Assembly: GCA_030867875.1 (NCBI GenBank)
Contig: JAOWCC010000263.1
Span: forward strand, 1 to 64,000
Source: Actinernus sp. WN-2022
Lineage: Eukaryota > Cnidaria > Anthozoa > Actiniaria > Actinernidae
Length of the DNA stretch: 64,000 bases
Direction: 5' to 3'
In this document: positions 45,850-55,439 of the stretch, one piece after another
How positions within the stretch are numbered: position 1 is the stretch's first letter
How the letters are laid out: every line of letters starts with the position of its first letter
The notes under the pieces: model-generated
The model's input: the letters and a program-made list of their open reading frames with translations, nothing else
Databases searched by the model: none
What the model was told of the DNA's origin: nothing
Position numbers and translations under genes: made by a program

Positions 45850-46132
45850 CCCTGGAAGTTACGAGTCTCTTCTGCAAAATTCGATTTAGCCGACCGTCAA
45901 TCAAACGGCGTACCGTCAAGAATTAATTAAGTCTAGGCGGCACGCGTTATACGACTGGACGCCACATTTAGGCGGTGAATTAATTAAGTCAGGCGGCACG
46001 CGTTATACGACTGGACGCCACATTTAGGCGGTGAATTAATTAAGTCAGGCGGCACGCGTTTGAAAGCTGTGTTTGAGTTTGAATGCCGGTTGGCTAAATT
46101 GAATTTTACAGAGGAGACTTGAACTTCCAGGG
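45850..46132. mobile_element. Inverted-repeat element with internal 58-bp tandem repeat
   Basis: The ends begin CCCTGGAAGTTACGAGTC and, inward from the right, CCCTGGAAGTTCAAGTCTCC; arms pair for about 55 bp through AAAATTC(G/A)ATTTAGCC. Between them, 58-bp units (GGCGGCACGCGTTATACGAC) repeat just over twice at about 45922-46059. No target duplication seen. Confidence 0.65.
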
Positions 46133-46157
46133 TCTGGTTAGTCAATGAACACGAGTG

Positions 46158-46640
46158 ATTTCATCATCATCATCATCAAACTTTATTTCGACACGGAATC
46201 CCGTTCATTACATGATGCTCTTCCAGAGAGCCGTGTATATCATTTACTAATAGGACACTTATATATAACCTAATCTATCAAAATAAATACTATTAAAATA
46301 TATATACTAACTACCTAAAATTAAAGGAAAACTAAACTTATATATAAATACATTTGATTGTATTAAAAATTATTTAAAAATTGAAGAATGGTAGTATTGT
46401 AGGCACTAGGCGGCACATTATTCCATAGCATTGAACCCCTGTACGAGAAACTCTTTTTGAGGGCTTCACTCTTTGGCCTTGGTAGGAAGCAGCTGTTATT
46501 AGATCGTCTTAAATTATGTTGGTGAATTGTGTTTGTGGGAGTGAATAAATCCGTCAGGTATTTAGGTACCTTTTTATGCATGGTTTTATACATAATACTC
46601 GCTAACTGGCGATTTCGTCGCTGTTCCAAATTTTGCCAAC
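46158..46640 (-). pseudogene. 5-prime-truncated LINE (CR1/L2-like) with (ATG)n tail
   Basis: The minus-strand frame 46363-46629 reads RNRQLASIMYKTMHKKVPKY, HNLRRSNNSCFLPRPKSEAL and KKSFSYRGSMLWNNVP, a well-known C-terminal landmark series of CR1/L2/Rex-type reverse transcriptases (N-L-R-x-S...K-x-S-F-x-Y-x-G...L-W-N-x-x-P). A 3-prime UTR follows to a (TGA)n tail at 46160-46178. Confidence 0.8.
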
Positions 46641-47072
46641 CGATTTATGGGTTTCGTGTTCCGCACATCTTATTTTATCTATTAAATGCGAGGGACGCTG
46701 GATGTCATAAATCACGATTGTTTATTGTCTAACAGTCTTAGTATGTGGTTACATCAACGAATACATTTTGTGTACCTTTTCATATTTTTGTTCCTTCTAG
46801 TAAACTTGAGTCCAAGAAATCATTAAAATACTTGATGTAATTATATATGCAAGGTTCCTCCCATCATCGTTTTTTCACCTGACGCCATTGAAGTATGAGT
46901 CAACGATACGGAGTTCGAGGTGCTGGAGGCTGTTTTGACCACCCAAGATTTACACTTTGTCAGAGTATCTAAAAATAAAGTGCACCGAGTGTCGCTTTAA
47001 TTTGTACTTTCAGGAACCCTACAAGTTTGGGTTTCTTTCACCGAGAAAATACCAACAGTTTACTTTGATCAG
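46641..47072. other. No recognisable gene
   Basis: No splice-supported frame or repeat seen. Confidence 0.35.
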
Positions 47073-47336
47073 TCGTATAACCACATGTAACCCAAGCTCT
47101 GTAACTAGAAATATTTACTAACATTTGTATTGGATTTTTTGACAGTGTACAGAATTGCTGGGGTCAAATCTCGTCGAAAAAACAGTGAAATTGCAACCAC
47201 ATACGGCCCATAGACAAATAAACACATCCTGTAAGTATTTTCGCCTTTTATTCCTGAGACATACTAAAAAAAATCAATACGAATGTGAGTAAATATTTCC
47301 ACTTACAGAGCTTGGGTTACCTGTGGTATAACGAAG
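47073..47336. repeat. Inverted-repeat element with 30-bp arms
   Basis: GTAACCCAAGCTCTGTAA on the left (within 47073-47103) and its inverse on the right (47303-47333) enclose 200 bp of AT-rich DNA. No certain target duplication. Confidence 0.6.
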
Positions 47337-47490
47337 AGGGCTAGCCAGTATTGCCAATAATTGTCTTCCTTCGTGATCTTTAATAGTTGTCACTACGTTT
47401 GCATAACCGAATTCCTTTCGAATCAGTCAATATCGAATAAAAGTATTCAGTGTTGACAAACCTACTATCGGACACATCAACCTACTATCG

Positions 47491-47713
47491 CACAGGCAAT
47501 ACCTATCATCGGACACTCGAAATTTATGCGCTTTGTAACAGTGGCGTAGTGAGGGGGAGGGGTGAGGGAAGGCAGTTGCTCCCCTCCCCTTGTAGTGCAC
47601 AGGCAATACCTATCATCGGACACTCGAAATTTATGCGCTTTGTAACAGTGGCGTAGTGAGGGGGAGGGGGAGGGGTGAGGGAAGGCAGTTGCTCCCCTCC
47701 CCTTGTAGTGCAT
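47491..47713. repeat. 107-bp tandem duplication
   Basis: The block from CACAGGCAATACCTATCATC to CTCCCCTTGTAGTG occurs twice (starting 47491 and 47598); the second copy has an extra GGGGGA in its purine-rich part. Confidence 0.85.
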
Positions 47714-47762
47714 GGGATCGAGGCGAATGAGTCACGTGAGAGAGGAACGAGGTAGACGCACA

Positions 47763-48231
47763 TAGCGCGAGGTTGTCAAGGTACAGTAGCTCTGGGATTT
47801 AGGTCCAGTTATACACTCGTTAATAAAGTAGTTAAGTTAGAACTCCATCTCCCGGTAATAGCTAATCCCCGTCCGTCTACAAGTGGTGGAAAATCCGATT
47901 CAATATGACTACGTACAATAGCAGAACTTCAAGGGATCGTAGCAGGCCTAACTGACGTAGTGAAGCAATTGACAACAAACGTGGGTCAAGTTGTTTATTC
48001 GGTGGGCGAAATGGCTCAGGTCCAACCCGATCCGAAAGGCTTACGCTTACCTCCGATTCAGTTACCATCATTTCGGCGAGATAATATGGTTAGAGACGAC
48101 ATTTCGGAGTTCATTGAAAGGTTCGAACAACAAACCTCGCATATTGGCGCCGACACTCGTTTGTCGCTGTTGGAACAGCAGTGTTTGGGCGAATGGCGCG
48201 AGGTTGTCAAAGTAAAGTAGCTCTAGGATTT
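47763..48231 (+). pseudogene. LTR-retrotransposon remnant: LTR end plus gag start
   Basis: GCGCGAGGTTGTCAAGGTAC occurs at 47768 and, slightly changed, at 48195, both continuing AGTAGCTCT(G/A)GGATTTA. The left copy runs on through an LTR-like end to TGGTGGAAAATCCG, a possible primer site (47884). A gag-like frame then reads LQGIVAGLTDVVKQLTTN, KGLRLPPIQLPSF and DTRLSLLEQQCLGEW, the N-terminal gag layout of gypsy-type elements. The initial ATG is out of frame with it, and the frame ends at TAG (48218-48220) where the second direct repeat begins, so most of the element is deleted. Confidence 0.6.
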
Positions 48232-48292
48232 ACACTGGTATGTAATCAACTAAAGTCGATTGAGGTATGCTAACCTCCGAGGAAAGCGAGTA

Positions 48293-48329
48293 GCAGCTGA
48301 CGTTTCAAGCGTTAGCCATTCGTCAGAGC
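48293..48329 (-). ncRNA. Hammerhead-ribozyme-like motif of the Penelope-like element
   Basis: On the minus strand the segment reads GCT-CTGACGA, a small stem (GGCTAACGCT), GAAAC, GTC, AGC. CTGACGA fits the CUGANGA box and GAAA plus GTC fit the other core elements; GCT and AGC can pair as stem I, while stem III is nearly absent. Such minimal hammerheads are known from Penelope-like retroelements. Activity cannot be judged here. Confidence 0.65.
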
Positions 48330-48564
48330 AAAAGAGGGAATTGTGGGTGGGGAAACGGTTTATATAGTGTCGAGTGCATGATTGCCGCTGAGGAAACATG
48401 TACTCGGATCAATTGGGATCAAAGAAAATTGCGCCAATGCATGATTACCGCTGAGGAAACATGTGCTCGGATCAATTGTGATCAAAGAAAAGTGCGCCAA
48501 CAATAGAAATGCTAATAGTTGTAACAGTAAGTGTTGATGAGTAAACTAAGGAAACACGCTGATC

Positions 48565-48966
48565 TAAGGGTGCGTTTCTTTGGGAGAATCCGAATCCGGA
48601 TTCTTTAATCCAAAAATGGATTTTGCGTTTCTTTACCCAAATCCGAAAACGGATTTTGAATCCGTTGAATCCATACTCAGAATGGATTCGAAGGATCAAA
48701 TCCAAATCCGGATTCTTGGATTCATGATCCGAAGCGTTTCTTTGGGAAAGGATTCGAAAAGAATACTTGTGGCTAGCGGCATACCAAACAAAATTACTGG
48801 CGGCTGCCATTTTTGTGGTTTTTGTGGGCCGTGTACATGCATTTCAACGGGAGTTGCCATGGCAAAATAATCCGTTTTCAGATCATCGTTTCTTTGGGCG
48901 CCACAAAATCCGTATGATCCAGAGCATGAATCCAATTTTGGATTCTCCCAAAGAAACGCACCCTAA
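48565..48966. mobile_element. TAA-flanked MITE (PIF/Harbinger-like)
   Basis: TAA at 48565-48567 and 48964-48966 flanks 396 bp (48568-48963) with inverted ends beginning GGGTGCGTTTCTTTGGGAGA. The interior is made of repeated AATCCGGATTCT/AATCCAAA-like phrases. Inserted in the Penelope-like fragment. Confidence 0.8.
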
Positions 48967-48993
48967 GTGTGAGTGAATACGTGAATTCTGAAA

Positions 48994-49500
48994 TTAAATG
49001 AACGAAAAGCGTTCATTAATACCGTGAGGTGACAAAGTGCCTAATTTGAAAATAAAGTTCTGTTCTTTGCGTTTACGAGTGTCGGTAGTACCTTGATGCA
49101 GAGAAATGCCGCATACAGTGATGTGATTAATGCAATGACCAAGAAGGTTAAAGTGACGAGGTACGAGTTTGGCGAGATCCTTGCTGTTAGTTCTAACATC
49201 TAGCAAGTGTTCGCGGAATCGATCTCGTAATCTTCGCACTGTTTCTCCGATGTAGAGTTTGTTACAAAGTGTGCAGGTGATACAATAAATGACATTACTG
49301 GAAGTACAACCAAAATGATTAGTGACTTTAAGAGAGCCTTTCGGTTTAGTGTAAGCACAGGTATTGCATCGTATCCTAGAACATTTAAAAGTGCCTGGTT
49401 GAAGACCAGGCTGTAGTGATCCTTTCACTAGGGAATCACGGAGATTCTTGTCACGTTTGAAAGAAATGAGAGGAGGTGCGGGAAAATAGAGGCGGTCTCT
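48994..49500 (-). pseudogene. Penelope-like element: GIY-YIG endonuclease domain
   Basis: Read downward from about 49500: PPLISFKRDKNLRDSLV, the conserved end of the reverse-transcriptase module, then CNTCAYTKPKG, then VIYCITCTLCNKLYIGETVR, a GIY-YIG-type nuclease motif (IYCI...LYIGET), then RLRDRFREHL with the conserved Arg, and HCINHITVCGI. Glu and Asn residues expected later in the fold (KEQNFIFKLGTL) are present. The stop is close to 48994. Upstream frames are disrupted, so it is a 5-prime-truncated copy. Confidence 0.85.
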
Positions 49501-49668
49501 GGATCACTCTGTAAAACCTTAAAGTTGTTCTGGAACAGTCCAAACCGAAGACTGAAGATAAGATTCCGTTTCCATTTACTTACCATCCGTCTAATCTGTC
49601 TATCAAGAAAATTATCCAGAGACCGCCTCTATTTTCTCGCACCTCCTCTCATTTCTTTCAAACGTTAA

Positions 49669-50762
49669 TTAAGTCTTCTCCAGTTTAGCATAAACCCTTG
49701 ATGGGATTGCTACATCGGTTGTTTTTTCGCCCACCTTCGCTGAAGACAACATTATTTCTATAAATGAAGTAATTAAATAAATTGCCATGCACGTGCGTGG
49801 CCAAATAATTCCAACACATGACTCTGTCAATTATTAGGGTTATCTTCAGCAAACAAAGTGTGGCCACCGACAAAGCTCACGCATGCACTGCTATATAAAC
49901 ATATTTAGCAGAAATCTTAATGATAGGCTCGTCATTCATAGATAGGAAAAGACGTAAAGAATTCCCATCAAAAAAATAAAACTTATTAATTTTACATAAT
50001 TTATAATGACTAAGAAATTTAACAGTTTCACAACAAAGTTTGAAGTTCATCAGCTCAAGATTGGTCACGTGACAGCCGCGCATGTACACTTGACGTGTTT
50101 AACGCTGGGCGTGTTGTTGCTGTCACGTGACCCCACGAGTGAATCGTAGATTTGATTGCGTCCTTGATCATGATTCGGAGAGGGAGATCTCGACCTGATG
50201 TGGATGGCCTCCCAGACTAAAACCATCTGCTCTCGCGGTCGATAATGCTTGTCTTGTCCTCGTCCAGTTGGTGTTGTTGGGATGTCATATGTTGACGACC
50301 ACAGGAGGGGAGTCTCTTATATGCTCCTTAATTCGTTTCTTAAAGTGCCAATGAAATGAAAAAACGATCCCGTTTAAAAAAAAAAAATTATAGGCTTCCA
50401 TTAGCCTTTTTGGGCAATTAAAAATCAATTTGGAGAGCGCGAACATAATTTTTTCGTCTCCCACTTGATTTATAGCCTCGGGCAAACGGTTTCAACACAT
50501 CGGCCTTCCGCTCCGGTGTCCAATTTGTTTATGTGCCCTCGGGCGAAACCTTCGGTGAATGAATCCCAACCCCCTTGCCGCTGGCCGATAACCTGATATC
50601 TCGTCATTTTAGAAGTTTACTATTTGTAACGTAATATATATACTTTTCAAAGTGAAGATTTGACTTAATTAAATTATTTAAAAGTACGTAATTTATTACC
50701 ACTATGTTACGTTCGTGTGAGTCATTAAATCATTCCTGTTTTTCTGAACTTGCCTTTGACAG
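49669..50762. other. No recognisable gene; possible TTAA-element end at 50339
   Basis: CTTAAAGTGCCAATGAAATG at about 50338 resembles the termini of the AGTGCC TTAA families, but no partner end was found. GTCACGTGAC occurs near 50065 and 50121. Confidence 0.4.
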
Positions 50763-51300
50763 AATTTGACACCGTTCTTCATTCAGTCGAAATCAAGGCG
50801 GATCTGCATGGTCCTGAACTCTTTCGTTGGCTGATGTCACCGGCATATCGTGGACACGTTTATAGGGCAGTAACTGTAAGTAAAACAGAAATGTTTATGT
50901 CATGTACAACATTAAAAAGGATGAACGAAAGCCAGTCATGCTGGCAACAATCGAAAAACTTTGACCTATAAATGATAACTTAATGCTGACAAGGTCAAAT
51001 TTTCCGACACAGCACAGGTCATGTCTGGTTACTGTTCGGTAACGACACTTGAGGCGATGAACTTACTATAATGTCACATTTTGTAAACCCCACACCCTCC
51101 TCTCCCCCAATAAAGTAGCAAGTATACAACACCCGTCAAAGGTGATTGATCTATAATACAGAGTTCGATTTGTTAACAATTAAAACACCTGTAAAGAAGC
51201 AAACCTGAATGAACAACATCCTCAGTTTTACGTTTAAGCACAACAAACATGAACGTATCGTAAGTTCTTTTCTTTTCATTTTCAGATATTTGACACATAA
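50763..51300 (+). CDS. Last two exons of an unidentified plus-strand gene
   Basis: Exon 50763-50875 (113 nt) lies between a CTTGCCTTTGACAG acceptor and a GTAAGT donor. Its only open frame, entered with two bases, reads FDTVLHSVEIKADLHGPELF then RWLMSPAYRGHVYRAVT and ends in phase 0. A strong acceptor (TTCTTTTCTTTTCATTTTCAG, ending 51285) would add ATA TTT GAC ACA TAA, giving a C-terminus IFDT. The exon has the same length and phases as exon 3 of the minus-strand secreted-protein gene (113 nt, 1 to 0), but the peptides show no clear identity. Upstream exons were not found. Confidence 0.45.
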
Positions 51301-51659
51301 GTTGCCTCATATCATGATATTAGCATAAGAAGTTGAAGTCGGCAAAGGAGACGTTCTTTAAGTACACGATATTTTCCAGGTGGCTCTGCAGAGTGTATTT
51401 CCATGTGAACATTATATATATATATGCCGGTTAGCAGTTTGGTTGCCGGTACGAATACCATAACGGATAGGCCTCCTATTCACACATGAAACGGTGCAAT
51501 TTGGCGCGATTCATTCGTGCCGTAGCGAAAGTGACAGCTTTGTAGCGGTAGATATATTTTTGCGGCGCTCCAAGTGTAGTATAGTGTGGACACTTCAGAA
51601 CGGCGGCATTTTCGGTCAGAAAGTCAAGAGAAGCTACCGGAAACATCCAAGAATTATGA

Positions 51660-51855
51660 AACAAATTAAAAGATGGCCTCGAAGACTGGGAGCGAATGTA
51701 CAAAGAAACATATGCCGACCGCTGTGTATTTTTCCCGAAGTGTTCATCGGATTTGTTTCGGGACAAAATGCGTATCGCTCCGGTACACTCCGTCGCTCGG
51801 CCGAGAACATATCGGTGGTACTGCAAAGAGCTTCAGTGGGTTTCAGTAACTTCTT
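51660..51855 (+). CDS. Possible coding segment, unidentified
   Basis: In one plus frame the segment reads DGLEDWERMYKETYADRCVF then FPKCSSDLFRDKMRIAPVHS and RPRTYRWYCKELQWVS, which looks like real protein (Trp, Cys and charged residues well mixed). A stop (TGA) precedes it at about 51658 and the codons just before it also look coding, so it may be a decayed gene. No splice sites were settled. Confidence 0.25.
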
Positions 51856-52484
51856 TTTGTGTTCCTTGTCTTCTCAGTGTGGTTACTGAACGACTTGGCT
51901 GTGGCGCCGCTTGGGAAGACAGAAGTAGGAACTTTCTTGGAAAGTGTTATTGCTGTATTAGTTTCCCCATCCTTCACTTCTCTGAGACGTCAAGGAGAGT
52001 TTTTAAATGACTGTACTCTTGAGTCAGCTCCTAGTACTAGAGTCTGTCAAACTGTCCCGTGCATAGCCCTTCTCGGATCAAACGTTGACAATGTCAGTCA
52101 TGACGTCTTGTTTACTGATTACCAACTGATAACGAGTCCTCATTTGATATGAAAAGTAACTGCTTACGTTGGTATCATTTAACGCCAGGTGTTACTACGT
52201 CAATTAAAAATGTTAGTTTTAGAAATAACAGAAAGTACAAAAATAACATTAGTAACACTATCAGTAAGAATCTAGCCTGCGTTGCGGCTCTGGAGTATCG
52301 GAGCGCAGCGAGCGGAGATTAGGGGGATTGAGGCGAGAGAAAAAAGAGAGCGGGCAGGGGGTGGGGAGGAGAGGAAGAGAGAGCCTGCCGGCAACCCATG
52401 GTTATTTTTATATCCATCCACAAATTATAATGCATAAAATTAGTAAGTCATTCGACCGATTCATCCAATCATCATGCGGCGGAA
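51856..52484. other. No recognisable gene
   Basis: Includes a purine-rich stretch at 52312-52384. Open frames are shadows without motif. Confidence 0.35.
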
Positions 52485-52748
52485 GTGAAAACCATGTTTA
52501 ATATCTGTCAAACTCACGCGTGGAATCTCAAGGAATCTCAACTCGAGCATAAAATTCAAAACAAAATATATACGAACTTGGAGAATGTGAAGGCAGGGCC
52601 TAAACCCAAACCTGTAAATGTCAACGACTTTTGCAGGATATGTAATGTATGTTTTATTAAGGTAGCGTTTGGGAATTCAAATATTTCCACGGCGAGAATA
52701 TATTCAAGCCTTCAGAAAGAAAACAGCCGAGGCTTAATTCTAGCCTGA
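52485..52748 (+). CDS. Possible first exon of a CxxC zinc-binding-like protein
   Basis: The 87-codon frame ends NVNDFCRICNVCFIKVAFGN... and LQKENSRGLILA before TGA at 52746-52748. The CRICNVC cysteines followed by a short G-x(n)-I-x-S segment resemble the N-terminal half of the ZAD-like modules found in cnidarian proteins (my recollection), and the layout is reminiscent of the frames at 9977 and 33600. The matching second CxxC pair is absent, so this is a first half or a fragment. It abuts the start of the satellite array. Confidence 0.35.
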   Translation: MKTMFNICQTHAWNLKESQLEHKIQNKIYTNLENVKAGPKPKPVNVNDFCRICNVCFIKVAFGNSNISTARIYSSLQKENSRGLILA

Positions 52749-55439
52749 GGAAGGAAGATTGGAAATGCAGTAGAGAACTACACCTTTTGCAGGATAAAGA
52801 GAACTAAGATAAAGAGAACTCGTTGCCGCTGAATATAACGTCGCCATCAAATCAGAAAAGGCTCGATGATAACCGTCACGAAATAGAAAAAAGAAAGGTA
52901 AAAACCCTATATAATGTTTTGGAAGAAAACCGATATCAAATCCGATGAAACAATTGTATAGCAAAGCACAAAAGAGATGCTTGTGGAGTAAATATGAGGG
53001 TTTTGTACCAGTGTAGTGCTAGAGCAAGTGTAGCAGTGTAGCAAGGGTAACAAGCATAGCAAGTGTCGCAGTGTAGAAACCGTAGCAGTGTAGCAAGTGT
53101 AGCAAGCATAGCAAGTGTAGCCAGTGTAGCAAATGTAGCAAGTGTAGTTAGCGTAGCAAGAGTAGCAGTGTAGCAAGCGTAGTAGTGTAGCAAGCGTAGT
53201 AGTGTAGTCATCGTAGCAGTGTAGCAAGCGTAGCAAGCATAGCAGTGTAGCAGTGTAGCAAGCGTAGCAGTGTAGTAAACGTAGCAGTGTAGCAAGTGTA
53301 GAAGTCTAGCAGTGTAGTAAGCGTAGTAAGTGTAGCAAGCGTAGCAGTGTAGCAAGCGTAGCAGTGTAGCAAGTGTAGCAATCGCAGCAGTGTAGCAGTG
53401 TAGCAAATGTAGCAAGCATAGCAGTGTAGCAGTGTAGCAAGCGTAGCAGTGTAGCAAGCGTAGCAGTGTAGCAAATGTAGCAAGTGTAGCAGTGTAGCAA
53501 GCGTAGCAGTGTAGTCATCGTAGCAGTGTAGCAAGCGTAGCAGTGTAGCAAATGTAGCAAGCATAGCAAATGTAGCAAGCGTAGCAGTGTAGCAAGCATA
53601 GCAGTGTAGCAAGTGTAGCAGTGTAGCAAGCATAGCAGTGTAGCAAGTGTAGCAGGGTAGAAAGCGTAGCAATGTAGCAGTGTAGCATGTGTAGCATGTG
53701 TAGCATGTGTAGCAAGCGTAGCAGTGTAGCAAACATAGCAGTGTAGCAAGTGTAGCAGTGTAGCAAATGTAGCAAGCGTAGCAGTGTAGCATGTGTAGCA
53801 TGTGTAGCATGTGTAGCATGTGTAGCATGTGTAGCAAGCGTAGCAGTGTAGCAAACATAGCAGTGTAGCAAGTGTAGCAAATGTAGCAAGCGTAGCAGTG
53901 TAGTCATCGTAGCAGTGTAGCAAGCGTAGCAGTGTAGCAAGCGTAGCAGTGTAGCAAATGTAGCAAGCATAGCAAATGTAGCAAGCGTAGCAGTGTAGCA
54001 AGCGTAGCAAGCATAGCAGTGTAGCAAGTGTAGCAGTGTAGCATGTGTAGCAAGCGTAGCAGTGTAGCAAGCGTAGAAGTCTAGCAGTGTAGTAAGCGTA
54101 GCAAGCATAGCAGTGTAGCAAGTGTAGCAGTGTAGCAAGCATAGCAGTGTAGCAAGTGTAGCAGTGTAGCAAGCGTAGCAATGTAGCAGTGTAGCATGTG
54201 TAGCATGTGTAGCATGTGTAGCAAGCGTAGCAGTGTAGCAAACATAGCAGTGTAGCAAGTGTAGCAGTGTAGCAAATGTAGCAAGCGTAGCAGTGTAGTC
54301 ATCGTAGCAGTGTAGCAAGCGTAGCAGTGTAGCAAATGTAGCAAGTGTAGCAAATGTAGCAAGTGTAGCAGTGTAGCAAGCGTAGCAAGCGTAGCAGTGT
54401 AGCAGTGTAGCAAATGTAGCAAGTGTAGCAAATGTAGCAAGCGTAGCAGTGTAGCAGTGTAGCAAGCGTAGCAAGTGAAGCAAGCGTAGCAAGCATAGCA
54501 GTGTAGCAAGTGTAGCATGTGTAGCAAGCGTAGCAGTGTAGTAAACGTAGCAGTGTAGCAAGCGTAGACGTCTAGCAGTGTAGTAAGCGTAGCAAGTGTA
54601 GCAAGCGTAGCAGTGTAGCAAGTGTAGTAAGTGTAGTAAGTGTAGCAAGCGTAGCAGTATAGCAAGTGTAGCAGTGTAGCAAGCGTAGCAGTGTAGCAAG
54701 TGTAGCAGTGTAGCAAGCGTAGCAGTGTAGTAATCGTAGCAGTGTAGCAAGCGTAGCACGTGTAGCAGTGTAGCAAATGTAGCAAGCGTAGCGGTGTAGC
54801 AAGTGTAGCAAGTGTAGTAAGAGTAGCAGTGTAGCAAGCGTGGCAGTGTAGCAAATGTAGCAAGCGTAGCAGTCTAGCAGTGTAGTAAGCGTAACAAGTG
54901 TAGCAAGCGTAGCAGTGTAGCAAGCGTAGCAAGAGTAGCAGTGTATCAAGCGTAGCAGTGTAGCAAGCGTGGCAGTGTAGCAAATGTAGCAAGCGTGGCA
55001 GTCTAGCAGTGTAGTAAGCGTAGCAAGCGTAGCAAGTGTAGCAAGCGTAGCAGTGTAGCAAGCGTAGCAAGCGTAGCAGTGTATCAAGCGTAGCAGTGTA
55101 GCAAGCGTAGCAAGCATAGCAGTGTAGCAAGTGTAGCAAGCGTAGCAGTGTAGCAAACATAGCAGTGTAGCAAGTGTAGCAGTGTAGCAAGTGTAGCAAA
55201 TGTAGCAAGCGTAGCAGTGTAGTCATCGTAGCAGTGTAGCAATCGTAGCAGTGTAGCAAGTGTAGCAGTGTAGCAAGTGTAGCAAGCATAGCAGTGTAGC
55301 AAGCATAGCAGTGTAGGAAGTGTAGCAAATGTAGCAAGCGTAGCAGTGTAGTAATCGTAGCAGTGTAGCAAGCGTAGCAAGTGTAGCAGTGTAGCAAATG
55401 TAGCAAGCGTAGCAGTGTAGCAAGCGTAGCAGTGTAGCA

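Larger units (their letters stand above)
48235..49668 (-). mobile_element. Penelope-like retroelement fragment
   Basis: The minus-strand coding end (GIY-YIG endonuclease) at 48994-49500 is followed downstream by a hammerhead-like motif at 48293-48329 and a short duplicated stretch (ATGATT(G/A)CCGCTGAGGAAAC at 48382 and 48440). Between coding end and motif sits an inserted TAA-flanked MITE (48568-48963). At the upstream side an inverted repeat (49453-49510 against 49610-49668, containing GGTCTCTGGAT) duplicates the region just before the endonuclease. The reverse-transcriptase body is missing. Confidence 0.8.

Noticed and set aside
51476..51826. Minus-strand 116-codon frame
   Set aside because: It overlaps a plus-strand frame with more natural composition and has no motif or splice support of its own.
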